DNA of 64,000 bases from Microplitis mediator (taxonomy: Eukaryota > Arthropoda > Insecta > Hymenoptera > Braconidae), in assembly GCF_029852145.1 (NCBI RefSeq), contig NC_079975.1, positions 20,899,364 through 20,963,363 on the forward strand, read 5' to 3'. Positions 1 to 9,963 of the stretch are shown piece after piece. Below the pieces are notes generated by a model. That model made no database searches. It saw only the letters and a program-made list of their open reading frames with translations, and was not told the origin of the DNA. Positions within the stretch are counted from its first letter, which is position 1. Each line of letters begins with the position of its first letter. The translations under genes were made by a program, and so were the position numbers.

Positions 1-340
1 AACAATACGACAAATAGTTTTTGTAACGATATGTAGTTTCGTTGATTTAAGTATCTGTATTGCCAGCGTGAGGATCCGTATAGCTAAATTGGATATACGT
101 ATCATCGTTCTCGGTTGCTCGATGTCTAAACACAGAGTTTGCGCAATAGTCATGTCAGCGATTCATAAAATGCCTGAAATAAGGATACGGATCGTCATTT
201 TGACGATCCACTGTGAGGATACTCTGTATAGCTGAATTGGCTGTACGGCGTATGGTTACGTAAGATGACTATACAGCGTATAGCCAGAATAGCGATACGT
301 ATACTTAATTTGGCGATATTTTTCTTTCCGTGTACTGTAC
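1..340. repeat. Right end of an unidentified CACGG...CCGTG-type element
   Basis: This stretch is unlike intron 3 of TLL-3, -4 and -6. It contains imperfect copies of a short motif around GTATAGC(T/C)GAATTGG and ends at 321-332 with TTTCTTTCCGTG, the terminus shared by several palindromic elements in this window. It joins the TLL-1 intron about 20 bases downstream of exon 3. No CUB coding sequence is visible. Confidence 0.45.
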
Positions 341-360
341 GCAGTGTTTAAATTACAAAC

Positions 361-1686
361 CAGAACAATTATACAGCAACTTTGTAGCAGTAATGTCACC
401 GGTACTCAGGGCATTCCTCTGACCAATATCCGGTGTCCTCCCATTTATTTTACGTGTTGGTTCAATCGTACTACGAAACCTACTCTTTGCAAAAGCTAAT
501 CTTGGGTAATGCATTATAGAATTATAATCATAAGGTTGATCCAACGTATTTGTAGATTCTAGTGACAATTTATAAAATTTATCTTCATTTCCTGTTGATA
601 TTCAAAATTGATCGTAATTTTACAGTCTATTAGAAGAACATTATGTTTTAGAAGTGATTATTATATATAAATGATACCTTTTTGAACGTTATGTAGGAAA
701 ACCTCAATATATTGATCGCGATCGTAACGTGTATGCTCGTGGTGGAACCCAATAGCATGTCCCAATTCATGGACAATAATACCAAAAATGCTGCATTGGT
801 CTGCTATACTTATTTGTTGGGGTCCATACCGGTTTTTACCAACAAGTGAGCAGCATCTGATGAAAAATTTATTAACAATTTTTTCTCAGCTTAACAATTT
901 AGTTGATTCACGGCCCAGTTCATTCTTTTCTAGGGAAGAAACTCATCAGTTTCTGCCCACTAAATCACTCTGACTCGATTTCATTCCTACCAGAATCACA
1001 TTTTTTTATCGTAATCCTTTAAATATTTATGTCGTTCTAACTACTAAACTATCAGTTCTATTTGGAAAACCTCAAAAACAATATGACTTCCAATAAAAAG
1101 AACCGATAAATTAATAAAACTCTATTGTATTCTCTGTTGACTTATAGTTAAAGTACCGAATAATTTTTCGCCGCGCAGTTATCCAGTTTCATCTGGCTCC
1201 AGGCATCAAAATGTCCAGCATCAATACAGGATATTACAAAAATATAATGCGTGGCACAAAATGAAACATGATTTTACGTTTTTATTATAAAATGTCTGCG
1301 TAACAGCAAAAATATGAAACTTACCCGCAGTCTGATTTAGTGAAAACTATATAATTTTTATGAACTCCTTTAATTCTTTTAACAAAATGAATACAAGTCG
1401 ATTGTTCCCAGTGTCTCATTGCTTGTTTAAATAACCTACGTTGATCTCCACTAAATATGTCTTGGATTTCATAGGGAACTACACCGTCATCCCATAGAAA
1501 TTCTCTCTTTTTGACAGCCAACGATCTTCGAGTTCTATGAATCCGTCGTCCCGGTTCAAAATTATTGCTCAGATCAAACTCATTATTGATAAACTTGTCA
1601 TGTCGTGATATGAGATGTGAATTTATCGTTGTTACTATAAAATATAGTACTTGAATAACAATAAAACTGTGCAGTATTAATTTCAT
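361..1686 (-). CDS. TLL-1: astacin (tolloid-like) metalloprotease, type A, 5' three exons only
   Basis: Secreted zinc endopeptidase of the tolloid-like astacin group. Exons on the minus strand: 1325-1686, 678-856, 361-591; donors GTAAGT, GTATCA, GTTTGT, phases 2, 1, 1. The start is the ATG at 1686, which opens a hydrophobic signal peptide (about residues 1-23). A short propeptide ends at RTRR (51-54), and the mature enzyme starts near FLWDDGVVPYEI. Exon 2 carries CCSLVG and the zinc site HELGHAIGFHHE (from about residue 150). Exon 3 carries the Met-turn SIMHY (about 205-209) and ends at YNCS, where CUB1 should follow. In the sister genes the CUB1 exon begins 96 bases later, but here the sequence departs at about 340 into a repeat ending TTTCTTTCCGTG. 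So the CUB exons are either beyond the left edge, behind an insertion, or lost. Closest relatives in the window are TLL-3 and TLL-6. Confidence 0.85.
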
Positions 1687-2427
1687 TTTGGATTATATCG
1701 AACGGAGCACAGATTAAATACAATTTTGTGGCTACCCTGCGGTGAAAATACGATTAACGAGGTTTAAAAGTGATTAAAACTTTAATACCCTCAAGTGCTT
1801 TTCGGTACTCGTAATACTCAGGACTTTTAACATTTGGAACTCTTCAATCCTCAAATTGGTAAATATTATTTCGCGATTGGAGCGAATTTTAAGCACTAGA
1901 AAAGTTCAATTTTCAAAAACACTCATTAATCGAAAAGTCGTATAACGATTGCTGTGTACTTCCAACTATTTTTTCTACATTGTCAATAGATGACAAATCT
2001 TTTTCAAGTGTTTGTAATTTTTATTTATACTCAGGCGATTAGACATAAAAATACTTCAAATAATAATTATGGTATATCGTTATAATAATACTTTGAGGAA
2101 TTTTGTTACAAATTTCGAATAAAACTTTGAATATCCTGCGTTAAAAATTTTTATTTCAAAGTTAAAGTTTATTTTCGACGGTTTGATCATATAAAAAATT
2201 ATGTGACGCAAATTGTTAATGCTTTTATTATTCTCGGGACGAGTTACTGCTGACAATTGTTTTATAATTAAAAATAATTGGTTTTGAGGATAAAGTATTA
2301 ATACATGAAACGATACAGATAACAATGAGCTTTATTGACAAACTTATTTTTTCGATTTTTTCATTCATCGTCACGTTCGATAACCAACAAACAAAAAATT
2401 GATTAATAAACTTATGGCTAACGAATA
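1687..2427. other. 5' flank of TLL-1, shared with TLL-3 and TLL-6
   Basis: No gene is visible. The sequence aligns by eye over its whole length with 12184-12909 and 25191-25918, the same interval upstream of the other two type A genes. It was therefore copied as part of a larger duplicated block. A TLL-1/3/6 promoter should lie near 1690-1800 but no convincing TATA box was seen. Confidence 0.6.
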
Positions 2428-2741
2428 CACGGAGGCAAATGTTGGCTTGAAATCTACAAATTTTTATTATGCTGTCGACCAAACGAAACAGGAAGTGAAG
2501 CATCCAAAAAGCTATGATGTTAATATAAAAAATTATTATGCTGTATTACAATACTGACTACGCGCGAGGAAATTATCGAAGCTTTAATGATAACTACTTT
2601 TATACATTTTAATAATTGTGATGCGGCATAAAACTTTTCTATGAGAGCGTAATCATTTTTTTGATGCTTCACTTTCTGTTTCAAGTTTGGTCGACAACAT
2701 AATAAAAATTTTTAGGTTTCGAGCCAACATTTGTCTCCGTG
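2428..2741. mobile_element. CACGG-end palindromic element, block copy 1
   Basis: Long terminal inverted repeats of about 80 bases start ACACGGAGGCAAATGTTGG and end with the complement ...CCTCCGTGT-like sequence (CCAACATTTGTCTCCGTGT). The same element occupies the same place at 12910-13181 and 25919-26234, so it was present before the block duplication. Two minus-strand reading frames inside it are not genes. Confidence 0.65.
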
Positions 2742-2774
2742 TATAATGCAATATATAGAAACTATTTAGAAGGT

Positions 2775-2999
2775 TCAATGATTGTTATTAATGGGTTTCG
2801 CAGAAATAGAGACGGAAAAACCTCCCGCTTCTTTCGAGTCATTGGTAACAAACGTCAGACAAATTCTTCTCATCAGAGAAGCTATTTCAAAGTGATCGTT
2901 TTTACCGCAGTAACTTCCAATAACTGAGGCATTTTCATTTCTACCCTCTCGTACTTTTAAAAAATCATTTTTACAACCTTTACTTTCTTCAAATTCAAG
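2775..2999 (-). pseudogene. Relic of a type B TLL last exon (3' half of CUB2)
   Basis: The minus strand encodes the last 74 or so residues of a CUB2 domain (EESKGCKNDFLKVREG... to SISAKPINNNH and a stop). Residues such as NDHFEIASLMRRI and SAKPINNN match TLL-4 and identify it as type B. The similarity stops at about 2999, where a truncated copy of the AACTTCCCGCT repeat begins. No other exon of this gene exists between here and TLL-2. Sequence at 3836-5060 matches the 5' flank of TLL-4 and TLL-7, so the rest of the gene body was removed or replaced. Confidence 0.75.
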
Positions 3000-3835
3000 G
3001 AGCTCGAAAACATTGTTCTGAATACATTTTTGAGCTCGTAGAGCTCGAAAATACTTTTGTATGCCATTGTTTTCGACAAAAAACCGTTTTTTAGCATTTC
3101 TCTCTCCTACTATATCTTGCGAAAGAATTAGTCGATTTTGATGGTTGGGGTGGCAATCGACGCGTTTCAATAAATTCTAAAGTTGATTAGATTTTGAAAT
3201 TGTTTAGTTCAGTTGTTTCAAAGATATTCAAAGAAAACTGTTTTTTACCATTTCTTTGTCCCGCAATGGCTAAGGCGGCAACCGACGCGTTTTATCAAGT
3301 TCTAAAGCTGATCAAATTTTGAATTCGATTTATCCAGTCGTTTTTGAGATATTTCAAAAAAAATAAAAACGGTTTCTCTTGAACGAATGAACCGATTTCG
3401 ATGGTTGGGATGGCATTCGACGCGGCTTATAAAGCTCTAGAGCCCAGTCCATTTTGGAATTAATCCATCGAGCACATTACAAGTTATCCGAAAAAAACAT
3501 TTTTGAAAATATTTTATTTTTGGAATATCTCTGAACAAGCCCTACCGATCAAGTTCAATTTTTCACAGCTTCAAAATATTTACAAGCCGCGTCGAATGAC
3601 ACCTTGACGATCAAAATCGCTTCATCCGTTCAACAGATACAGGTATTTACATACGTACGTACATAAGTACATACATACATACACTCGGACATCATCTAGA
3701 AATTAGTCAGAATAACATCTTAGAACCTCAAAATGTCATGATCTGATAGAAATTCGATTTTCAAAAATCGGACCGAAACCAATAACTTTCCGAATTTTTG
3801 AAAATTTTTAATTTTCTTAGCGGAAAGTTAAAAAC
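3000..3835 (+). repeat. AACTTCCCGCT-family repeat, 5'-truncated copy
   Basis: It matches copies at 28935-29675, 42620-43368 and 43374-44560, and the reverse at 53062-53810. Recognisable parts are short GAGCTCGAAAA palindromes, lines around GAACGAATGAACCGATTT(T/C)GATGG, an ACAT-repeat stretch near 3640-3690, and the end motif CTTAGCGG(A/G)AAGTT. Its left end is missing and abuts the type B exon relic. Confidence 0.65.
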
Positions 3836-3944
3836 GATGTCATTAACAAAAAAAAATTGATTAAGAATAACTTTAATAAAAATAGACTTGCTGAGTTTTT
3901 AACGGCACTTTTATATGATTGCTTGAATAAATTTTAGTCTTTTC

Positions 3945-4078
3945 TACTCTCTAAATCTGAAACAGTGACTTTTCACTGTTTCACAGTTATAAATATACCA
4001 AGTGGTATACTTATAACTGTGAAACAGTGTATATACAATACTTTTCAGTGATTGTCACTGTTTCAGATTTAGAGAGTA
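3945..4078. mobile_element. Short palindromic element, ends TACTCTCTAAATCTGAAACA
   Basis: About 134 bases that fold almost end to end: TACTCTCTAAATCTGAAACA at the left is repeated inverted at the right (TGTTTCAGATTTAGAGAGTA). The equivalent positions near TLL-4 and TLL-7 lack it, so it inserted after the block duplication. A related pair of ends sits near 47706-47768. Confidence 0.6.
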
Positions 4079-5090
4079 CAGATTTTTTTAAATTTTTCTA
4101 TGTATATCAAACCGGCTGTTAAAAAATTTGGCTCAGGAATAAAATGAATTTTTTTAAAACCCTAAGAAAGCTTGAATTTTTGTGAAACAAAACTTTGATT
4201 TCATAATGGAATTTATTTGAAGTAATAAAAAATTTGGTTGATGAAATTACAGACTAGAGCCGTCGAAAATTAAAAATAGCGCGTTTTTCACTTATATCTA
4301 TAGATATTTTTATATAGTGGAAACCTAAACATGCAAACATGCAAATAACCTTCTCAATAAGACAATTTATAGATAAATTGAGAAAAATATAGATAGCCCG
4401 AACCGTTCAATTTGATCTATAACTTATTGAGCCACACCGTCCATCGTACGGTAATACGCCATTTTTATATAGTGGAAACCTAAACATGCAAACATGCAAG
4501 GTTGAATTTGAGTCAAAACGATTTCAATAACGTGAATAACTTTTGAAGGAGTGAATTTAGCAAAAAATGTTAAGAGGCCTTTTTTGTAGAGCATTAAATT
4601 TCCTTCAAAAATCTGTCATGATCTTTTTTAGATATTTATTGATTCGCCAGTTACAAAATTCAAAAGTAAAAATGTTAAATCGAAAAAATTATCACTTTAT
4701 TAAGCTTAATTAATCAGAAACGGCTTGTCTGACGGAAATTTTCAATCAGACTTTTTTCGTAGGGAATTTAATTTGACATAAAAATAAGTGGAAATGAATT
4801 TTTTTTACTCCAATGTTTTAACAGTTCTGACGTAAAACATCAAATTATTAATTAAAATAAAAATAGCGATGATAGACCTCTTAAAATTAATATTAAAGGC
4901 TCAAACTTTCATGAAATTTTTTTTTTTGTCATTCTGAATAATATTTTTGATATAGCTATGAAAAAAAAAAAATAGTCAAGTTTTTGGCCCAGTCTAATCC
5001 ACAGATTAGACTTTGAGCGGTGGATCCATTAAAATATAAAATTATAAATTAGTCATGAGTTTTTATGATCGTATTTAAAGACGAAAAACT

Positions 5091-5096
5091 TTTATT
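5091..5096 (-). promoter_or_regulatory. Poly(A) signal AATAAA of TLL-2
   Basis: AATAAA on the minus strand about 50 bases after the stop codon. The same position relative to the stop is kept in TLL-5. Confidence 0.5.
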
Positions 5097-5146
5097 TCTT
5101 TTTAATGTTACAATACAGTTGATTGGCTTCAGATATTCAGAAGCAC

Positions 5147-7492
5147 TCAAGTAGACGAATTGTTATTGATAGATATTGCAGAAATAGCGACAGAAAAACC
5201 TCCCGCTTCTTTTGATTCATTGGTAACAAACCTCAGAACAATTCTATCCATCATAACAGCTATGTCTAAACGGTCTTTTTTACCGCAGTAACTTCCGACA
5301 ATTGATGTATTCTCACGTCTACCCTTTAGTACTTCCAAAAAATCATTTTTACAGCCTGTACTTTCTTCAAGTTCAAAGTAATTAAATTTAATTACTATAT
5401 AATGCTTGTAAGGAGCCTTGATGTTCCAATAGCACAATTTATTCGGTTCGTATGACTCTGGATAATTTGGTGATTCTAAATAATAAGTATCATTACTTTC
5501 TAAATTAATATCGCCAACGCAAATAGCCTCGTATTCCAATATAAAACCTGGACGATGGTTTTCAAATGGAGATCTTATGAATTCAACGGTTACAAAATTA
5601 CTCGCAATCATAGTGGCCGATCCAACATCTCCACAGTAGCGACCTAAATTATACAATTATATATTTAATTGTAACAAAGATTGATATTATTTCTACTGAA
5701 TGCTGTCAAAAACGCACCTAAGACAGTACTATCAGTCTGGTAGCCATTTCGAATTTCCAAGTAATCAACTGAGCAATTAGGAGACTTGCGAATATCCAAC
5801 AGTGTGATGACGAGTTTAATTCTTTGACCTTTAGAAGCCCTGATTGTCCACTGACAATAGTCAAAATTTACCTCCGAATCATTTAGTTTTGGATGTGGAC
5901 TGAAAATGCCCTTAGCTTCAAAATATGTACCTCCACATACTAAACATAAAACGAAAACATTTTAGATTTTAAAAATTTATATGTTTTTACTCTGGCTGAT
6001 ATCGCCGTGCTCTAATTCACAAATATTGAGAAAATAGAGTTTACACCGCGAATAAATACGTTATATAGACATAAAGTAATAAAGATACAAACTTGGACAA
6101 CTGTACAGTAAATTTGTCGCAGTAATATCGCCTTTACTGAGTCCTATTCTCTGACCAATTTCTGGTATTCGTCCATCAACTTTTTGTTTGGGTATAATGG
6201 TATCAGTATTTGGTTTGTTCGCTAAAGCGAATGATGGATAATGCATTATCGAAAAGTAATCGTAAGGCTGCTTCAAAGTATTTACAGCCCCCGCTTCAAT
6301 TTTTTCGAATTTGAATTCAGAACCTACAAGTTTGTGAACGAACAAGCAATTAATTGGTCTTTTTAATCAATATTATTAACCCACTTATATAGGGGAGGGG
6401 GTGGGGGCTAAACGGGGTACTTAAGAAAATACTTTTCGGTGACTCAAATACGAAGCCTGTATTTTTCAATGATATTCAGAGTAAATAGAAAAAATTTCAG
6501 CTTTCGTTAACAAAAAAATTTTATTTTTCGCGGTAAAAATGGGGAACTCCTTAAAAACGTAAAAGAAAATTTTTCTGGAAATTAAATAAATTTGATTAAA
6601 TTCAATTCTGTTATAAGTAATTTCCATAAAGAAAAATTACATTTCACATAATTATTAAATGGTTAGGAAAACACCAATTATATATTGTTTAAAGTAATAG
6701 ATTAAAAAACTATTAAAAGTTAATTAAATTTCAAAATTTCAAAAATTGTTAATATTTTCAAGTTGATTGAATTACGTCTGAAATAATTTGACACTAAGAG
6801 TTATTCAAACAGGTGCCCCATTTCCCCCCCCCTACCCCATTTCTCCCCAAATTCATGGGTTCAAATTAAACCTTTTCCAATGGCTTCGTAATTTATTTCC
6901 ACATAATCATCACGATCTGGACGGTTTTGTTCATGAAAGAAACCTATTGCATGGCCCAATTCGTGAACAATTGTTCCAAATTTACTGCATTTATCATCTA
7001 TACTGATAGGATTATGTTTTGTGCCTTGTCTACCAACCACTGAACAGCACCTGATTACGATTCCAGTTAATTGATGATTATTTGTTCCTGAGAATTCTTA
7101 ACTTCTTTTCATTTAAAATCTCAAACTTACCCGCAGTTTAATTTAGTGAACAGTAAATAAGAATCGTCAACTTGTGTGATTCTTTCAACAAATTTTATAC
7201 AAGTAGATTGTTCCCAGTGTCTCATTGCTTGCTTCAATAATTTCCGTTGTGCTCCATTGAATACGTCTTCAATTTCATACGGAATAAGACCGTCATCCCA
7301 TAGGAAATTTCTCTCCTTGACAGCCACTGATCTTCGGGTTATATTAATCGTTTGTCCTGGATCACAATAATTTGTCGGCTCGAGCTCTTTATTTATTAGC
7401 TCTCCGTTGGGTGATATTACATATGAATTTATCGTTATTATCAAAAAATTGAGTACTTTAATAACAATAAACGCGTGTAATATTAATTTCAT
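5147..7492 (-). CDS. TLL-2: astacin-CUB-CUB metalloprotease, type C, complete
   Basis: Exons 7131-7492, 6872-7050, 6093-6323, 5718-5939, 5147-5643 (minus) splice to 1491 bases, 496 residues, no internal stop. Signal peptide about 1-24, propeptide to a dibasic site in NITRRSV, catalytic start FLWDDGLIPYEI. Exon 2 has HELGHAIGFFHEQNRPDRD, close to the textbook astacin signature; exon 3 has SIMHYP. CUB1 spans exons 4-5 and CUB2 begins near LEYEAICVGD. The second CUB2 residue after Cys is Val where sisters have Gly. The exon 2 donor is weak (GTTTAA). Intron 2 (6324-6871) contains a G-rich palindromic element. Nearest relative is TLL-5. Expected role: secreted zinc protease cutting extracellular substrates bound by its CUB domains; substrate unknown. 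Confidence 0.9.
6388..6856. mobile_element. G-rich-ended palindromic element in TLL-2 intron 2
   Basis: Starts TATAGGGGAGGGGGTGGGGG and ends with a C-rich run near CCCCTACCCCATTTCTCCCC. The same element fills intron 2 of TLL-5 at about 18336-18797, so insertion predates their duplication. Confidence 0.5.
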
Positions 7493-7965
7493 TGTTGGTG
7501 TTATTGAACAAAGAACTCGTCAAGAGTTATTTACAGCCGTAATTTAGCCAAAAAAATGAACTTTTGCCCAATGTATCCGTCTTCGAACTGATTTTATTCT
7601 GTCAACTGTTCAATACAGACATTAAACTACAGAGTATAACTGTTATTATTAGTTAAGAGAATTTAATTGCTGTGAGTTCAGAAATAGCTATTTATCAAAA
7701 CGTCACGATTTCCGAATAAGAATAATTGAAAAAACTTAAAATTAAAGTTGATAAGGAATTCGATAAAAAAAAAAACCCATGACAAACAATATTTGTGGCA
7801 GGGGATATAGTGCATTTTGACAAAATGCGATGTATATGACACGAAGACAATTTTATGGTAAAAGTTATCATCGAGTTATATTACAATTTTTAAACTGAAT
7901 TTTATGATAGAAAATATCATTTAAATTATTAAATAAACAATCTGAATTGTAGTATCTACCAACTA
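7493..7965. other. 5' flank of TLL-2
   Basis: No gene seen. It aligns with 19442-19914 upstream of TLL-5 and, more weakly, with 39223-39430 upstream of TLL-8. Confidence 0.5.
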
Positions 7966-8487
7966 CAGTAGGACCTCGTTATAAGACTAGCTCCGGGCTG
8001 TAGGAGAAAAATTTCCTTTGAATTGAGGTACCCCCACTATTGTGCTTAACAGCATTTGCACCCAGACCTCATTATAAGACTATTGCCGTTTTGCGTTTCA
8101 TTTCTGTATTCGGTTTAACTGTACTCTATTATACAATGTATCTATTTAATATATAATCATAAATGAATCGAATTTTGTCGTTCTTTTCTGTTAATTAATT
8201 ATACGATACCACAAAATTTTTAATTTTCTTTATGCGAATAAATTATTTGATCTAAAATCTTTATGTGCAGTAGACTCTGGTTGTAAGTTACATCGGAAGC
8301 TCTACTTACTCTTACATCAATTTCATTTTTTCCGGTAAGTAAGAGTATAGACAGAAACATTGCTTGTAAACAGAGTGTACTGCATGTCCATTCATCTCGA
8401 GTTGTTGGTGGGGGAAGCATTCCAAGCGAGTTTTAACAATGAGGGAGAGAGTCTCATAACGCGTAGTCTTTTAACGAGGTCCTACTG
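7966..8487. mobile_element. Terminal-inverted-repeat element CAGTAGGACCTCGTTATAAG, with a nested smaller one
   Basis: Left end CAGTAGGACCTCGTTATAAG, right end inverted (TTAACGAGGTCCTACTG). Inside, at about 8266-8388, lies a smaller element with ends CAGTAGACTCTGGTT / CAGAGTGTACTG. The orthologous pair is at 19915-20441 (inner 20218-20333), and a solo copy of the inner element is at 59426-59540. Confidence 0.65.
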
Positions 8488-8649
8488 TACATGGTAAAAT
8501 TTACAATTATTTATCATAATCAGAAATTATGACTTTTATTATTTTAAATAATTACTACTATTATGAAAATCGTAATTCTTAATAACTTGATGGTAATAGT
8601 TACCATCAGCCTGAATAACAATTACCATCTTAGCTTATAAAAAATTTGA

Positions 8650-9470
8650 GTATCAGTGTTCCAAGCGTATCGCCTTCGGCTCGGGCACCAATCTTCACAC
8701 TTGCGTCTTAAACACGATCGCACTCGATAGATAAACTACTATTTATCCCATGCAGGAGCCGCCAGAGTTGAACGACAGGGCCCTACTCGGCTCAGCATTG
8801 GAAAACCTAGCTTTGGCACACCTATATTGGCCCATGCTTGGCTCAAGATTGGGTACTCAGTCCTGGCCGTTACAATGATTACCCGGGCTTGGGTCAAGGC
8901 TGGGTTCCCCTATCTTGACCATTCAATGGCAAGCCAGGCTTGGGCCAAGACTGGGTGCCTCTGCCTTGACCGTCCAATAGCAACCCAGGGCCAAGATAGG
9001 ATTACCCAAGTTTGGCTATACCTATGGTTTAATAAGTAGATCATATAAATGTATCAGTTCAATATTAGTAGATTTGTCCAGTAGCTATCGTTCGGACCCA
9101 ACAATCAGAAGGACGGCAGTTCGCGCCCGGAGCCAAGCAGAATTTTCACCGAATTTTATTCACATCATTTACCTCCATTCGATAGTTTAAACGTTAATGA
9201 TCATAAATTCTACGAGGTTAATAATAATGAATTTTTTTAAATTCAATTTATTCGTTTCCTCGAGGCATGGGCAAGGTCTGGCAAAAAAGTCAGGGCCAGG
9301 ACTGGCAACCAAGCATGGGCCAGGTCTAGTAACCAGGTCTGGCCCAATGTTATCATTCCAGAGTCCTACCAAGGCTGGCTTACAAGCTTGGGTTAAGGTT
9401 TTACATACTTGGGCCAAGCCTGCACCAAGCCCGGGCCCGTCGTGCTTTCCTCTCTGGGATAAAATTCAAA
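8650..9470. repeat. GC-rich degenerate repeat region
   Basis: A GC-rich island in AT-rich DNA. It is made of degenerate copies of a motif like TTGGGCCAAG(A/G)CTGGGT in both orientations (8760-9020 and 9260-9440). Open frames across it (for example 8827-9039 and 9187-9493) follow from the repeat. It is absent from the matching TLL-5/TLL-6 junction, which instead has a different GC-rich insert. Confidence 0.5.
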
Positions 9471-9846
9471 ATACCAAAATTATGATGACCTGACCCATAT
9501 TTTTTCTTATTGGTTTCCAATAGAAAACTGTATCCTATGGGGTAATTATAAGATTTTCTGAATCGATGCTCTCTTATGTGTATTCTTAAAAACTTCGGTC
9601 AACAATCATCGCTATTCATTTTAAATCTGTCATTCATTTTTTTTATATACTGAGTCGATAACGCACGAAAACATTTTAAAAATAATAAGAGCAGTATATA
9701 CTGTAATAGAAATACTTTGGGGAATTTTGTGATAAATTCCCAATTAAACTTTCGATGACCTGCTGGCAATCATTCTATAATAATAAAATAGTTGACTTTT
9801 AAAGCTTAAAGTATAAATACATTTAACAATAGAGAGAACAATGAAC

Positions 9847-9852
9847 TTTATT
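9847..9852 (-). promoter_or_regulatory. Poly(A) signal AATAAA of TLL-3
   Basis: AATAAA on the minus strand about 112 bases past the stop; the same site exists after TLL-6 at 22853-22858. Confidence 0.45.
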
Positions 9853-9963
9853 AATAAGCGTTTCTTTCAATTTAAAGATTTATCGAAACGTTAAATATAA
9901 AAAACAAACAAAAAATAGATTAAACTTATTGCCACCGAATATGGTTGAATATTATTCAACTAT

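Larger units (their letters stand above)
3836..5146. other. Spacer homologous to the 5' flanks of TLL-4 and TLL-7
   Basis: Sequence such as GACTTG(T/C)TGAGTTTTTAACG and the following 300 bases recurs at 16640-16950 and 29690-29960. It holds no gene. A small palindromic element lies at 3945-4078. Confidence 0.6.

Noticed and set aside
2228..2503. Minus-strand frame of 91 codons, repeated at 12710-13006
   Set aside because: Its conservation comes from the block duplication, it overlaps a palindromic element end, and the third copy (25700-26000) is broken.
8827..9493. Overlapping frames in GC-rich DNA
   Set aside because: Follow the degenerate TTGGGCCAAG repeat; open on both strands, no recognised domain.
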